Shown: one piece after another, positions 44,428 through 53,319 of the stretch
Position numbering within the stretch: position 1 is the stretch's first letter
Layout of the letters: every line of letters starts with the position of its first letter
DNA from: an uncultured Eubacterium sp.
Lineage (GTDB): Bacteria > Bacillota > Clostridia > Lachnospirales > CAG-274
DNA: 64,000 nt
NCBI GenBank assembly: GCA_900545305.1
Contig: UQYD01000005.1
Location: 29,613 to 93,612, forward strand
Direction: 5' to 3'
Notes under the pieces: model-generated
Database searches by the model: none
What the model was told of the DNA's origin: nothing
Seen by the model: the letters and a program-made list of their open reading frames with translations, nothing else
Translations under genes and position numbers: made by a program

Positions 44428-45423
44428 TCAATTACAATTTTCAAATAAAACTGCATTAATATCTACAAAGTGTTTATCAAAGTCAGGTTTCTTGTTAGTT
44501 GTCATCATATTAAAGGCTGTAAGTACAGCCATTTTTCCTTGTTCGACAGGGTTTTGAGATATTGTAGCAGTAACTACGCCTTCTTTTATAAGGCTTTCTA
44601 TTACTGGATTTCTGCCACTGGCGATAACAGTAATTTTGCCGACTTTATTGGCTTCTTTAATAGCTTTACAAATACCTGAAATACCACCGGAAGAAATGAA
44701 AAGGGCATTAACATCAGGGTAGTCTTTTAACAATTTTTTAGTTGTAGTATAGCCGTTTTCATCATTATCTGAATTTTTAACTGTTGTAACAATATCTATA
44801 TCAGGTCTATGCTGGTTTACATAATCCTTGAAGCCGTCAAGTCTTTCTTTATGGCATAAAACATTATCAGAACCGTAAAGCATAGCTACTTTTGTATTTT
44901 CCTTAACTATAAGTCCCATAAGATTACCGGCTAGACGACCAACCTTATTGTAATCAACGCCAATATGGCACAATCTTTTACTATTTTCTACATCAAAAAT
45001 TAGTGTAATAATTTTTTTACCCTTATCAGTTAATTCATTTATTTTATTTATAACATCAGGGTGACTAATTGGGGTAATAATAATAACTTCGGCTTTTTCG
45101 CTAAGCTCGTCAAGAAGTTCAACCTGACGTTCTACGTTATAACCTTTCATAGTCTCTAATATTACGTTGTAATTAAAGCTAGAGATTTTCTCTGCTGTGG
45201 ATTTAATGCTGTCAATAAGGCTGTTGTAATAAATATTGCCATCGCTGGTCAATATTACTCCAATAGTAGATTTAGTACGATTGATTTCGTAACCTATTTC
45301 TTTTGCAGCATTGAAAATCTTTTCCATAGTTTCTGGTTTTACATTTGTACTTCCCTTAAGTACCCTCATAACAGTAGACTGGGAAAGGCCAGTTTTTAAT
45401 ACAATTTCTTTAATACTACTCAA
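44428..45423 (-). CDS. LacI family transcriptional regulator
   Basis: 331 residues. The LacI HTH (SSIKEIVLKTGLSQSTVMRVLKG) is followed by a hinge and a periplasmic-binding-like sensor domain (STIGVILTSDGNIYYNSL, VGVDYNKVG-like IGVDYNKVGRLAGNL, VNALFISSGGISG). Sugar or sugar-phosphate ligands are typical. I start at the TTG at 45423, because GAGGTGG lies 5 bases upstream; a GTG at 45432 falls within that ribosome site. The target is unknown; the small membrane protein downstream and the divergent ECF gene are candidates. Confidence 0.88.
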   Translation of the reverse strand: MSSIKEIVLKTGLSQSTVMRVLKGSTNVKPETMEKIFNAAKEIGYEINRTKSTIGVILTSDGNIYYNSLIDSIKSTAEKISSFNYNVILETMKGYNVERQVELLDELSEKAEVIIITPISHPDVINKINELTDKGKKIITLIFDVENSKRLCHIGVDYNKVGRLAGNLMGLIVKENTKVAMLYGSDNVLCHKERLDGFKDYVNQHRPDIDIVTTVKNSDNDENGYTTTKKLLKDYPDVNALFISSGGISGICKAIKEANKVGKITVIASGRNPVIESLIKEGVVTATISQNPVEQGKMAVLTAFNMMTTNKKPDFDKHFVDINAVLFENCN

Positions 45424-45454
45424 AAATACCACCTCGTTGCACTTGTTACATATC

Positions 45455-45484
45455 TATCATAATACATATTAACATACTATGATA
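45455..45484. promoter_or_regulatory. Candidate operator upstream of the LacI gene
   Basis: TATCATAATA and TACTATGATA form an imperfect inverted repeat with a 10-base spacer, 32 bases upstream of the LacI start. AT-rich context makes chance possible. Confidence 0.3.
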
Positions 45485-45589
45485 TAAATTTCTATAGTTT
45501 TATTAATAAAAATGTAGAAATATTAAAAACTTCGGTATTTTGTATAATATTAAATGAAAAATTTTATTTAAAAATTACAGCAAGTATTT

Positions 45590-45618
45590 TTGACATATAA
45601 ATATAAATATGATAATAT
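45590..45618 (+). promoter_or_regulatory. Promoter of the ECF S component gene
   Basis: TTGACA (45590-45595), 17 bases, TAATAT (45613-45618), 26 bases before the ATG. No riboswitch fits in this short leader. Confidence 0.65.
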
Positions 45619-45644
45619 TACTTTGTTTGAACGGAGGTTAAAAT

Positions 45645-46292
45645 ATGAATAAAACTAGAAAAATGACTATGATGGCTATGCTTTGTGCAATAGCTCTTGT
45701 GGCTGTTGCAATATGTAGAATACCAATAATTCCGGCTGTAGATTTTATAACCTATGACCCAAAGGATATTGTGCTTACAATAGGAGGTTACCTTTTTGGC
45801 CCAGTTTCTGCTTTAGTTATGTGTTTTGCTGTATCTTTTGTGGAAATGTTCACTTTAAGTACAACAGGTTACATAGGTTTTATAATGAACTTTTTATCTA
45901 GTGCTGCCTTTGCTTGCACAGCTACATATTTTTATAAGAGAAAGCACAGTATAAGACACGCTGTTTTTGGCCTTATTTTAGGTAGTGTTATCATGACAGC
46001 TATTATGCTTTTATGGAACTACATTATTACACCAATATATATGGGTTTACCTAGAGAACAGGTAGTTCCACTTCTTATACCAGCAATATTGCCGGTTAAT
46101 TTATTAAAAGGTGGTATAAATACTGCCCTTACTTTATTACTTTACAAGCCTATTGTAACTGCTCTTAGAAAGGCTAATCTTATTCCACAGTCTGAAAATC
46201 ACAGTAAAGGTGGTTTCAATGCTTGGGGTATGGCTATAGGTGCGTTTATACTTCTTAGTTGTATTGTAGCTGTTGTATTATTTAATAAGTGA
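45645..46292 (+). CDS. ECF transporter S component (vitamin-binding membrane protein)
   Basis: 215 residues with six hydrophobic segments. MTMMAMLCAIALVAVAICRIPIIP with VDFITYDPKDIVLTIGGYLFGP is the pattern of RibU-like S components. S components bind a vitamin and share a common ECF energising module, which is not in this window. The substrate could be riboflavin, but no FMN riboswitch is seen upstream, so I do not give a gene name. Confidence 0.85.
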   Translation: MNKTRKMTMMAMLCAIALVAVAICRIPIIPAVDFITYDPKDIVLTIGGYLFGPVSALVMCFAVSFVEMFTLSTTGYIGFIMNFLSSAAFACTATYFYKRKHSIRHAVFGLILGSVIMTAIMLLWNYIITPIYMGLPREQVVPLLIPAILPVNLLKGGINTALTLLLYKPIVTALRKANLIPQSENHSKGGFNAWGMAIGAFILLSCIVAVVLFNK

Positions 46293-46312
46293 TATTTGAA
46301 TTTTATAGTGAA

Positions 46313-46350
46313 ATGAAAAAAAGCAATCGTTTTGTCGATTGCTTTTTTTG
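46313..46350. terminator. Bidirectional terminator
   Basis: AAAGCAATCG and CGATTGCTTT around TTTTGT, with A and T tracts on both sides, between two converging genes. Confidence 0.88.
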
Positions 46351-46878
46351 TTAGATAATTGATGAAACTAATGATACAATTTTTTTAGCAGCAGTATTGC
46401 TCCACTGATAACCAATTTCCAAAGTGGCAGCATACTTGTCAGCAAGTGTAACTGCGTAAGATTCTTTATACTTTGGAATACCTCTATAGAGTGGCCACAT
46501 ATGCTTTAAAATAGCATCTTCTTCCCTTGAAGAAAGTTCTGTAATCTTACTCGCGTTTTTGAGAGCAAGTCTTGGATGGAGAAATGCGTGCATCTGTGGA
46601 GTTTTTTTACTCTTCCAATCATACCAGAAAAGGTCGTGTAAAAGACCGGCTCTGGCAGCAGCACGACAGTCGCAACCAATGACTTTAGCTATACGATAGC
46701 TATAATAGGACACATTAAGACTGTGTTGTAATCTTGAAGTATGAAAATGCTGAGTAAAGCGGTCAAGTTTTTGAACTGTATCGTTGTCAAACAAATCTTC
46801 TATATAAGTACGGAACTCAACTGCATATTTATTGTTATCATCATTTAGGTCAACTCTTGAACCGATAACCTTATTCAT
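46351..46878 (-). CDS. HD domain phosphohydrolase
   Basis: 175 residues. The metal-binding HD motifs are RLQHSLNVSYYSYRIAK (H53 region), LLHDLFWYDW (HD pair, about 80) and the later VTLADKYAATLE aspartate. Such short HD proteins cleave nucleotide or phosphate esters; the substrate is unknown. Monocistronic. Confidence 0.82.
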   Translation of the reverse strand: MNKVIGSRVDLNDDNNKYAVEFRTYIEDLFDNDTVQKLDRFTQHFHTSRLQHSLNVSYYSYRIAKVIGCDCRAAARAGLLHDLFWYDWKSKKTPQMHAFLHPRLALKNASKITELSSREEDAILKHMWPLYRGIPKYKESYAVTLADKYAATLEIGYQWSNTAAKKIVSLVSSII

Positions 46879-47318
46879 TAAAAATCTCCTTAAACACTTT
46901 ACTACTACACTACGTTTACGGGTATATTATAGCACAGCATTATTTTATTTACAATGGAAAAATGTGTATTTATTATGAAAAATAAATGATAAAATACGAC
47001 AAATAATCAGAGTGTCAAAAAGCTAATTTAAAAATATAATTTGAATTTTTTGACGAATGTATTTGCATATTTTTCAGATTATCAAAGGAAAGTTGTTAAG
47101 AAAACCTTGGTTTTCTTAAATTAATTCCGCAACTCGAGCTTTGCCCGAGAGAGGACGGGGACTATTTTGTGTTCTTGCATAGCAAGGACGCGAAATACAC
47201 GGCTGGTCCCTACTTTAGACTAACTGCAAGAAATGCAAGCATTTCTTGCAAGGCTGTCGATTTTATCGACAGCCTGAACAAATAATTACTAAAATTTTGT
47301 AAATGTTTAATGATTGTG
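46879..47318. other. 440-base gap containing an array of palindromes
   Basis: Bases 46879-47095 are plain AT-rich promoter-like sequence for the HD gene on the minus strand. Bases 47096-47275 hold the hairpin array described separately. No coding frame with a ribosome site was found, and there is no tRNA. Confidence 0.6.
47096..47275. repeat. Array of five hairpins, possible structured RNA or palindromic element
   Basis: In order: an 11-bp perfect stem (47096-47106 with 47109-47119); a 7-bp stem with one mismatch (47133-47149); a composite stem (GGGAC 47158-47162 with GTCCC 47206-47210) enclosing a 15-bp stem with three G-U pairs (47164-47178 with 47182-47196); a perfect 12-bp stem (47225-47236 with 47239-47250); and a perfect 11-bp stem (47251-47261 with 47265-47275). 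Local G+C content is above that of its surroundings. None has a T-run. It matches no RNA family that I know. Confidence 0.55.
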
Positions 47319-47969
47319 CTAAAAAATTTCCTCAGGGTCTTTATCCATATCAGGTACATATTTTCTGAAAAGTTTCATAAACATAAGGCTTGATACAAAT
47401 ATATACAATCCCATACAAAAAAGAACTACAAAAAATATTGGAAAAGTGTAGCTTATGGAAAGTACACCTAAAGACCTTGTAATCAATGTAAAACCTGCAC
47501 CTAAAAGAACAAGGCAGGAAATAGTTGTTAAAAGATGCTTATTTGCCATTAAAAAGGCTGTTTTAAGAAGTTTAAAAAACTTAAAATTAAATCTTGAGAG
47601 CAATGGAAAAGTGTAAATCACAGTTATTGTAAGCTCGTATAAAAGTACAAACTGAACAGGGAAAAATATTGAGCTTTTCTCTAAAAATTCAATATTGATA
47701 TATATTACAGCACCTATTAAACCAAATATAATTGTTGAAAGTGTTGACTGTATGAAATTTGATTTAAAACTCTTTAAAAAATCTTTCCAAATGTAACCTT
47801 CTCTTGCTGAAAGCTGTCGAGTAGCAACGTAGTAGGCTGCTGTTGTAGATGCTCCTATAGTGATTACAGGAAGTGAAAAAATAGCCCAAAGCACCATTAA
47901 TATTATGAAATCTCCAACGTATGAACAAAATCTATAAAATTTGGAATCAATGTTAAACCAACCACCCAT
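47319..47969 (-). CDS. YesL-like DUF624 membrane protein
   Basis: 216 residues with five to six membrane segments. The start GWFNIDSKFYRFCSYVGDFIILMVLWAIFSLPVITIGAST is typical of DUF624/YesL. In Bacillus, yesL sits in the rhamnogalacturonan utilisation region, and family members often accompany carbohydrate ABC transporters; here it stands alone, though the window is rich in pectin genes. Molecular function unknown. GGAGG precedes the ATG. Confidence 0.85.
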   Translation of the reverse strand: MGGWFNIDSKFYRFCSYVGDFIILMVLWAIFSLPVITIGASTTAAYYVATRQLSAREGYIWKDFLKSFKSNFIQSTLSTIIFGLIGAVIYINIEFLEKSSIFFPVQFVLLYELTITVIYTFPLLSRFNFKFFKLLKTAFLMANKHLLTTISCLVLLGAGFTLITRSLGVLSISYTFPIFFVVLFCMGLYIFVSSLMFMKLFRKYVPDMDKDPEEIF

Positions 47970-48128
47970 AAAATACCTCCTTAAAGTAGTTAAAATGCAC
48001 TAATTAAGCATATGATAACATTAAAAACAGGGGTTGTCAACGAGGGTAATATTATGGGAGATTATAAAAAATAGAACGGTATTAAATTTGCTGAATAAAA
48101 TATATATATAATTTTTTGAGGTGGTATT

Positions 48129-49331
48129 TTGGCTCAAGGAACTTTAGCTGTTCAGCTGACTATAGGTGGAGCAGAGCCTATAACAAGTGGTAAAGTTGTT
48201 ATATCTGATGATACAGGTCAGGAGTTATATACATTATATACTAATGAGTCAGGCAAAACTATTCCTGTTACTTTGGAAGCACCTCCGGCAGAGTATTCTC
48301 TTGGAGTTGGAGAACCTCAGCCTTATTCTTCATACAATATCAGAATAACAGCTGACGGATTTAAAGACGTGGTTATAAATGGTGTTCAGATTTTTGCAGG
48401 CACAGAGGCGTTACAAAATGTAGCTATGACAGCTGGTGAAGGCGAAATTGTAATAAATATTCCTCCACCGGTACTTTGGGGAGATTATCCAGAGAAAGAA
48501 CCGGAGGAAGAAGTTAAAGAAATACCTCCGGAAACTGGCTTTGTAGTTTTAGACAGGGTTGTAATTCCCGAATATGTTGTTGTAAAAGACGGTCCTCCTA
48601 GTGGTGGTGGCGATGTTTACTATGTGCCATACAAGGACTATATTAAAAATGTGGCATCAAGTGAAATTTACTCTACTTGGGACGAGGCAGCTATTAGGGC
48701 AAATGTCCTTGCTATACAGTCCTTTGTTTTAAACAGGGTTTTTACAGAATGGTACAGAAACAAGGGCTATAACTTTACTATTACAAATTCTACAAGGTAT
48801 GACCAAGCATTTAACTATGGCAGAACTATATATGAGGATATAAGCATAATTGTAGATGAAATGTTTACTAACTACATTAAGAGAGAGGGAGAAATACAGC
48901 CTCTTTTTGCACAATACTGTGACGGAAGAAATGTGGTTTGCCCTAACTGGTTAAGTCAATGGGGTAGTGCTGCTTTGGCTGAACAGGGCTATTCGGCTAT
49001 GGATATATTGAGGTATTACTACGGTGATGATATTTACCTTGAACAGGCTGAAAGTGTAAGTGGTGTTCCTGTAAGTTTCCCCGGAGAAAATCTTACTATT
49101 GGTTCAAGGGGCAATGATGTAAGAACTATACAATCTCAGCTTAATACAATATCAAGAACTTATTCGGCTATTCCTAGACTTGCTGTAGACGGAATATATG
49201 GGGAGGCTACTGTGGAAAGCGTGAAGGCTTTTCAGAATATTTTTAATATGCCCCAGACAGGAATTGTTGACCTAGCAACGTGGTATCAGATTTCCCAAAT
49301 TTATGTGGCTTTGGAAAAGTTGGCGGAATAA
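48129..49331 (+). CDS. SpoIID-like protein with peptidoglycan-binding domain
   Basis: 400 residues. The N-terminal about 100 residues resemble a carboxypeptidase regulatory-like beta domain (GTLAVQLTIGGAEPITSGKVV). Residues about 165-310 (YKDYIKNVASSEIYSTWDEAAIRANVLAIQSFVLNR) match the SpoIID-type fold, which cuts or processes glycan strands of the spore cortex and engulfment septum. Residues about 320-395 are a peptidoglycan-binding domain (LTIGSRGNDVRTIQSQLN, VDGIYGEATVESVKAFQ). There is no signal peptide, as for several forespore or mother-cell proteins. The start is TTG, with GAGGTGG 5 bases before it and no better ATG. Confidence 0.78.
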   Translation: MAQGTLAVQLTIGGAEPITSGKVVISDDTGQELYTLYTNESGKTIPVTLEAPPAEYSLGVGEPQPYSSYNIRITADGFKDVVINGVQIFAGTEALQNVAMTAGEGEIVINIPPPVLWGDYPEKEPEEEVKEIPPETGFVVLDRVVIPEYVVVKDGPPSGGGDVYYVPYKDYIKNVASSEIYSTWDEAAIRANVLAIQSFVLNRVFTEWYRNKGYNFTITNSTRYDQAFNYGRTIYEDISIIVDEMFTNYIKREGEIQPLFAQYCDGRNVVCPNWLSQWGSAALAEQGYSAMDILRYYYGDDIYLEQAESVSGVPVSFPGENLTIGSRGNDVRTIQSQLNTISRTYSAIPRLAVDGIYGEATVESVKAFQNIFNMPQTGIVDLATWYQISQIYVALEKLAE

Positions 49332-49416
49332 ATCTTGGTAATAAATTGATTAGTTTTGACAAAAGGGAATAATTGATGTAGAATGGGGAAAGATTATGAT
49401 AAACGGAGGTAAAAAT

Positions 49417-50244
49417 ATGAGTGATTGCAGTTCATGTCCATCACACGGCAAGTGTGGAAACGACAGTGGCACTTGTGGTGTAAAGAACAATCCACTTAAC
49501 AAAGTTAAGCACGTTATTGGTGTTATGAGTGGTAAAGGTGGTGTAGGTAAGTCTACAGTTTCTGCCATGTTAGCAAAGGAATTAAAGAAAAAGGGCTACA
49601 GTGTTGGTCTTTTAGATGCTGACGTTACAGGTCCTAGTGCCGGTCGTCTTATGGGTCTTGCCGGAGAAAGAGCCTATGCTCAGAATAATATGATTATTCC
49701 AGTTGAAAACAAGGACGGAATTAAGGTTATAAGTCTTAATTTTATGATTGAAGATGAAAATCAGCCTGTTGTATGGAGAGGTGCTATGCTTTCTAGCTGT
49801 GTTACACAGTTCTGGAATGAAACTCTTTGGGGCGATATTGATTTTCTTATTGTAGATATGCCTCCAGGAACCGGTGATGTATCACTTACTGTAATGCAGA
49901 GTATTCCTTTAACAGGTGTTGTAATGGTAAGTATCCCTCAGGATATGGTATCTATGATTGTAAACAAGTCAATAAATATGACTAAGATGCTTAAAGTTCC
50001 TGTATTAGGTGTTGTTGAAAATATGAGCTATATTCTCTGTCCTCATTGTGGAGAAAAGATTTCACTCCACGAAAAGAGTTCTGTTGATGATTTCCTTCAT
50101 ATTAACAACATTGAATTACTTGGAGAACTTCCTACAGATATATCAGTAGCTAATATGGCTAACAATGGTGGCGACCAGATTAAGGAAGAAATTGCAAAAG
50201 AATTTACTTCAATAACTGATAAAGTTTTAGCTAAAATAAAATAA
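49417..50244 (+). CDS. Mrp/NBP35-type iron-sulfur carrier ATPase
   Basis: 275 residues. A cysteine-rich N-terminus (CSSCPSHGKCGNDSGTC) is followed by the deviant Walker A VMSGKGGVGKSTVSAMLA, IVDMPPGTGDVSLTVMQ, and the CxxC motif ILCPHCG that holds a bridging [4Fe-4S] cluster in the dimer. It carries Fe-S clusters to apoproteins, useful here given the many Fe-S proteins. ATG 49417, with CGGAGGT before it, is chosen over ATG 49396. The N-terminal cysteines are as in NBP35-like clostridial forms. Confidence 0.92.
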   Translation: MSDCSSCPSHGKCGNDSGTCGVKNNPLNKVKHVIGVMSGKGGVGKSTVSAMLAKELKKKGYSVGLLDADVTGPSAGRLMGLAGERAYAQNNMIIPVENKDGIKVISLNFMIEDENQPVVWRGAMLSSCVTQFWNETLWGDIDFLIVDMPPGTGDVSLTVMQSIPLTGVVMVSIPQDMVSMIVNKSINMTKMLKVPVLGVVENMSYILCPHCGEKISLHEKSSVDDFLHINNIELLGELPTDISVANMANNGGDQIKEEIAKEFTSITDKVLAKIK

Positions 50245-50253
50245 AAAGTATTA

Positions 50254-50310
50254 AATAACCTTTCCGAACATAAGTTGTATTGTACTATAGTTTCGGGGAG
50301 GTTATTTTTT
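50254..50310 (+). terminator. Terminator of mrp that contains the next ribosome binding site
   Basis: AATAACCTTTCCGAA (50254-50268) pairs over 15 bases with TTCGGGGAGGTTATT (50292-50306), including two G-U pairs. The 3' arm holds GGGGAGG, the ribosome site of the next gene, and the T-run 50305-50310 ends directly at its ATG (50311). Confidence 0.75.
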
Positions 50311-51870
50311 ATGGAAATAAAGACAACTGCTATTTCAGCTAATAGATTGACAGCTAGAGAAAATGTGCAGTTTTTACAAGAAGGAGATATTATTGTACCT
50401 GACAACAAGCCTGACATTGAAAAGATATTGAGGACTTCAGGAAATGTCGTAATAGACAGTACAAATATTGCTGACGGCAGATTAAATTACAGGGGGCATA
50501 TTGCCTTAGATTGCCTATATTTATCAAAGGGCGAAAATAAAAAATTACATACAATGTCTAAGGATATTGAAATTAATGATTTTATAGCTATAAGTGGCAT
50601 TGAGGAAAATATGTCGCCTAAATTAAAGTGTACTATTGAAAATATTGATACAGGAATTTTAAATGAAAGAAAAATTAATTACAAAATATCAGGAAATGCC
50701 TTTGCTGATGTAAATGAAGTTGTTGAAATTAATGCTGTTTCCAGTATTGATGATTTATCTGAAAATCAGCAGAAAATGACAACAATAAAGACTACAAAAA
50801 ATATTTGTTCAAAAACTGAAAAAATAAATATAAAAGAAGATGTTGTAATACCTCCGACTAAATTGCCTATTGATGAAATAATAAGTATTGAACCGACATT
50901 ACTAAATACTGAAGCTGTTCCGTCACAGGATAGTGTGAAAATTTCAGGGGATATTACAGCATCAATGCTATACACAAGTAACGAAAGTTCTGTGCCGGAG
51001 GTGTTTGATATTGATATTCCCTTTGACGGTATGATTGAAACAGAAGATGTAGAGCCTAATATGGAAATAAATACGGATTTGACAATAACTGATTTTTACT
51101 ATGATGTGTCAGAAGATGAAAACGGAGAAAACAGGATTGTTAATTTGGAATTTGTTATTAATGCTTGTATAGAAGCCTATGCAACACAGGAAAGTGAGAT
51201 TTTAGAAGACGCCTATTCTGTAAACAATAACATTACTATGGAAAACGAAACCCTATGCTATGACAGAGAGGTTTGCAGAAATAAAAGTCAATGTCCTGTA
51301 AAGGATATTGTGTCAATAGACAGTGACTGTCCGGCTATGCTACAGATTATAAAGGCTGTAGGTACTCCATACATTGATGTCATCAGTATTTTTGACAACA
51401 AAGTTGTTATTGACGGTGTTATAAATGTGAGCATATTATATGTTACAGGCGATGATACAATGCCTGTTTACTGTGCTAATGGTGCTGTTCCTTTTTCTCA
51501 GACTGTAGAGGCAAGAGGGGCAGAAGAAGGTATGAAGGCTGATGTGGATTGTGTGTTATCTCACATTGGTTTTAATATGATTTCTGACAGGGAAGTTGAA
51601 GTAAGATGTGCATTAAACACGAATACAGTAGTTACTGAAAAGATTTGTGCTGTATTAGCTACTGATGTAAATATTGAACCTATGGATAAGGCTGTTATAG
51701 ACGGTATTGCAGCTTTTATAATTTACACAGTTCAAAAGGGTGACACTCTTTGGAAATTGGCAAAGAGATTTAACACTACTGTAGATGATATTTTAGCAGT
51801 AAATGATATTGAAAATCCTGACTTGATTTATCCGGGTCAAAGACTTATTATTGTAAAACACATTGATTGA
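50311..51870 (+). CDS. SPOCS (DUF3794) and LysM domain protein
   Basis: 519 residues. Several SPOCS-type beta modules (ENVQFLQEGDIIVPDNKPDIEKILR at the start; VKDIVSIDSDCPAMLQIIKAVG near 335) are followed by a C-terminal LysM (YTVQKGDTLWKLAKRFNTTV, about 472-515). SPOCS-LysM proteins are linked to the spore coat and cortex of Clostridia. ATG 50311 fits the family start MEIKTTAIS; the upstream in-frame ATG at 50275 lies within the terminator stem-loop. Its translation may depend on opening of that hairpin. Confidence 0.87.
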   Translation: MEIKTTAISANRLTARENVQFLQEGDIIVPDNKPDIEKILRTSGNVVIDSTNIADGRLNYRGHIALDCLYLSKGENKKLHTMSKDIEINDFIAISGIEENMSPKLKCTIENIDTGILNERKINYKISGNAFADVNEVVEINAVSSIDDLSENQQKMTTIKTTKNICSKTEKINIKEDVVIPPTKLPIDEIISIEPTLLNTEAVPSQDSVKISGDITASMLYTSNESSVPEVFDIDIPFDGMIETEDVEPNMEINTDLTITDFYYDVSEDENGENRIVNLEFVINACIEAYATQESEILEDAYSVNNNITMENETLCYDREVCRNKSQCPVKDIVSIDSDCPAMLQIIKAVGTPYIDVISIFDNKVVIDGVINVSILYVTGDDTMPVYCANGAVPFSQTVEARGAEEGMKADVDCVLSHIGFNMISDREVEVRCALNTNTVVTEKICAVLATDVNIEPMDKAVIDGIAAFIIYTVQKGDTLWKLAKRFNTTVDDILAVNDIENPDLIYPGQRLIIVKHID

Positions 51871-51920
51871 CAAAGAATATCTGATGTTGTAAAATTACTA
51901 GGTATGCAAAGGAGAAAGCA

Positions 51921-52529
51921 ATGAAGGTAAATTATCAGCTTATTTTAGATAAAAAAATAGAAGAATTAAAAGGCACAGTTCCAACGCTTTTACTCCACAG
52001 CTGTTGTGGTCCTTGCAGTACCTATGTGTTGGAATATTTGTCTAAATATTTTAAAATAACAGTAGTTTATTACAATCCAAATATTTTTCCTCAAGAAGAA
52101 TATGAACACAGATTGAGAGAACAGAAAAAGGTTGTAGAAAATATGCTTTTTGAAAATCCTGTAGATTTGATTTTTGAGGACTATGAACACAGTGATTTCA
52201 TTAAAAATATAAAAGGATTGGAAAACGAGCCGGAGGGTGGAGCAAGATGCACTGAATGTTTCAGATTTCGCTTGGAAAAAACTGCTGAATTGGCAAAAGA
52301 GAGAAAGTATGACTATTTTACAACTACACTTTCTGTATCGCCACACAAAAATTCTCAGCTTTTAAATGAGCTTGGAAAAGAAATTGGCGAAAAGTACGGC
52401 GTAGAGTACCTTTTTGGAGATTTTAAAAAACGTGAGGGTTACAAACGTTCTATTATACTTTCAAAGGAGTATGATTTATACAGACAGGAATACTGTGGTT
52501 GTGAATTTTCACTTAGAAAGGAAGATTAA
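51921..52529 (+). CDS. queH: Epoxyqueuosine reductase QueH
   Basis: 202 residues. LLLHSCCGPCSTYVLEYL (paired cysteines, about 22-39), ARCTECFRFRLEKTAELA (about 108-125) and the C-terminal CGCEFSL carry the cysteines that bind the Fe-S cluster and iron of QueH. It reduces epoxyqueuosine to queuosine in tRNA, replacing QueG. It runs into ispF with a 2-base gap. Confidence 0.9.
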   Translation: MKVNYQLILDKKIEELKGTVPTLLLHSCCGPCSTYVLEYLSKYFKITVVYYNPNIFPQEEYEHRLREQKKVVENMLFENPVDLIFEDYEHSDFIKNIKGLENEPEGGARCTECFRFRLEKTAELAKERKYDYFTTTLSVSPHKNSQLLNELGKEIGEKYGVEYLFGDFKKREGYKRSIILSKEYDLYRQEYCGCEFSLRKED

Positions 52530-52531
52530 CA

Positions 52532-53008
52532 ATGGGATTAAGAGTAGGTTTAGGTTACGATGTTCATAAATTAGCAGAAAACAGAAAGCTCATTATGGGT
52601 GGTGTTGAAATACCTTATGAATTAGGTCTTTTAGGACATTCTGATGCTGATGTTCTTGTTCACGCTATTATGGACGCCTTAGTTGGTGCTGTAAAATTAG
52701 GTGATATAGGTAAATTATTCCCAGATACAGACCCACAGTACAAGGATATAAGCAGTCTTAAGCTTTTAGGCTTTGTAAAGGATAAGGTTTATGAAATGGG
52801 CTATAGTATAGTAAACATTGACTCTATTATTGTAGCTCAAGCTCCTAAAATGCGTCCTTATGTAGACCAAATGGAAAAGAATATTGCTGATGTATTAGGC
52901 ATTAGTGTAGATGATATAAACGTAAAGGCAACTACAGAAGAAGAACTTGGCTTTACAGGTAGAAAAGAGGGTATTTCTTCAAAGGCTGTTTGTCTTTTGA
53001 GCAAGTAA
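52532..53008 (+). CDS. ispF: 2-C-methyl-D-erythritol 2,4-cyclodiphosphate synthase
   Basis: 158 residues, normal length. LRVGLGYDVHKL (D8, H10 zinc ligands), LGHSDADVLVHAIMDALVGA (zinc histidine at about 42) and KATTEEELGFTGRKEGISS match IspF end to end. It acts in the non-mevalonate isoprenoid pathway. No ispD is adjacent. Confidence 0.96.
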   Translation: MGLRVGLGYDVHKLAENRKLIMGGVEIPYELGLLGHSDADVLVHAIMDALVGAVKLGDIGKLFPDTDPQYKDISSLKLLGFVKDKVYEMGYSIVNIDSIIVAQAPKMRPYVDQMEKNIADVLGISVDDINVKATTEEELGFTGRKEGISSKAVCLLSK

Positions 53009-53037
53009 AATCTTACAATAAATTAATATAATTTTGG

Positions 53038-53065
53038 TTGACAATATCCTATTTTATGTTAAAAT
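53038..53065 (+). promoter_or_regulatory. Promoter of the cys T-box operon
   Basis: TTGACA (53038-53043), 16 bases, TAAAAT (53060-53065). Confidence 0.6.
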
Positions 53066-53074
53066 GATTGTATA

Positions 53075-53302
53075 TGTAAAGGCTGAGAAGAAAAAAGTAG
53101 TATTTACGGAACGCACAGAGAGGTCGGCAATTTGGTGTGAGCAGACTGCGGGAAAGAAATACGAAGTGCGTTTCGGAGCTGGTTAAGTGAAACAAAGTAG
53201 CTTAACACGTTGACCACGTTACGGTTTTTGAGTGAGGGTATATCCCTAACTAGAGTGGAACCACGAAACTTCGTCTCTAATACAGGCGAAGTTTTATTTT
53301 TT
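53075..53302 (+). promoter_or_regulatory. T-box leader, cysteine-responsive
   Basis: The leader has the Stem I AG motif (GGTGTGAGC, about 53134), a long closing stem (GAACGCAC with GTGCGTTTC), the T-box AGAGTGGAACCACG (53252-53265) and a terminator (AAACTTCG 53266-53273 with CGAAGTTT 53287-53294, then a T-run). The T-box bulge TGGA fits a tRNA ending U-CCA, as tRNA-Cys does. UGC triplets occur at 53147 and 53167; which of them is the specifier cannot be settled by eye. It precedes cysE and cysS. Confidence 0.92.
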
Positions 53303-53319
53303 TGAAAGGAGAAATATTT

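Noticed and set aside
45433..45644. FMN riboswitch before the ECF S component
   Set aside because: The promoter leaves a leader of about 20 bases and no conserved RFN sequence is present.
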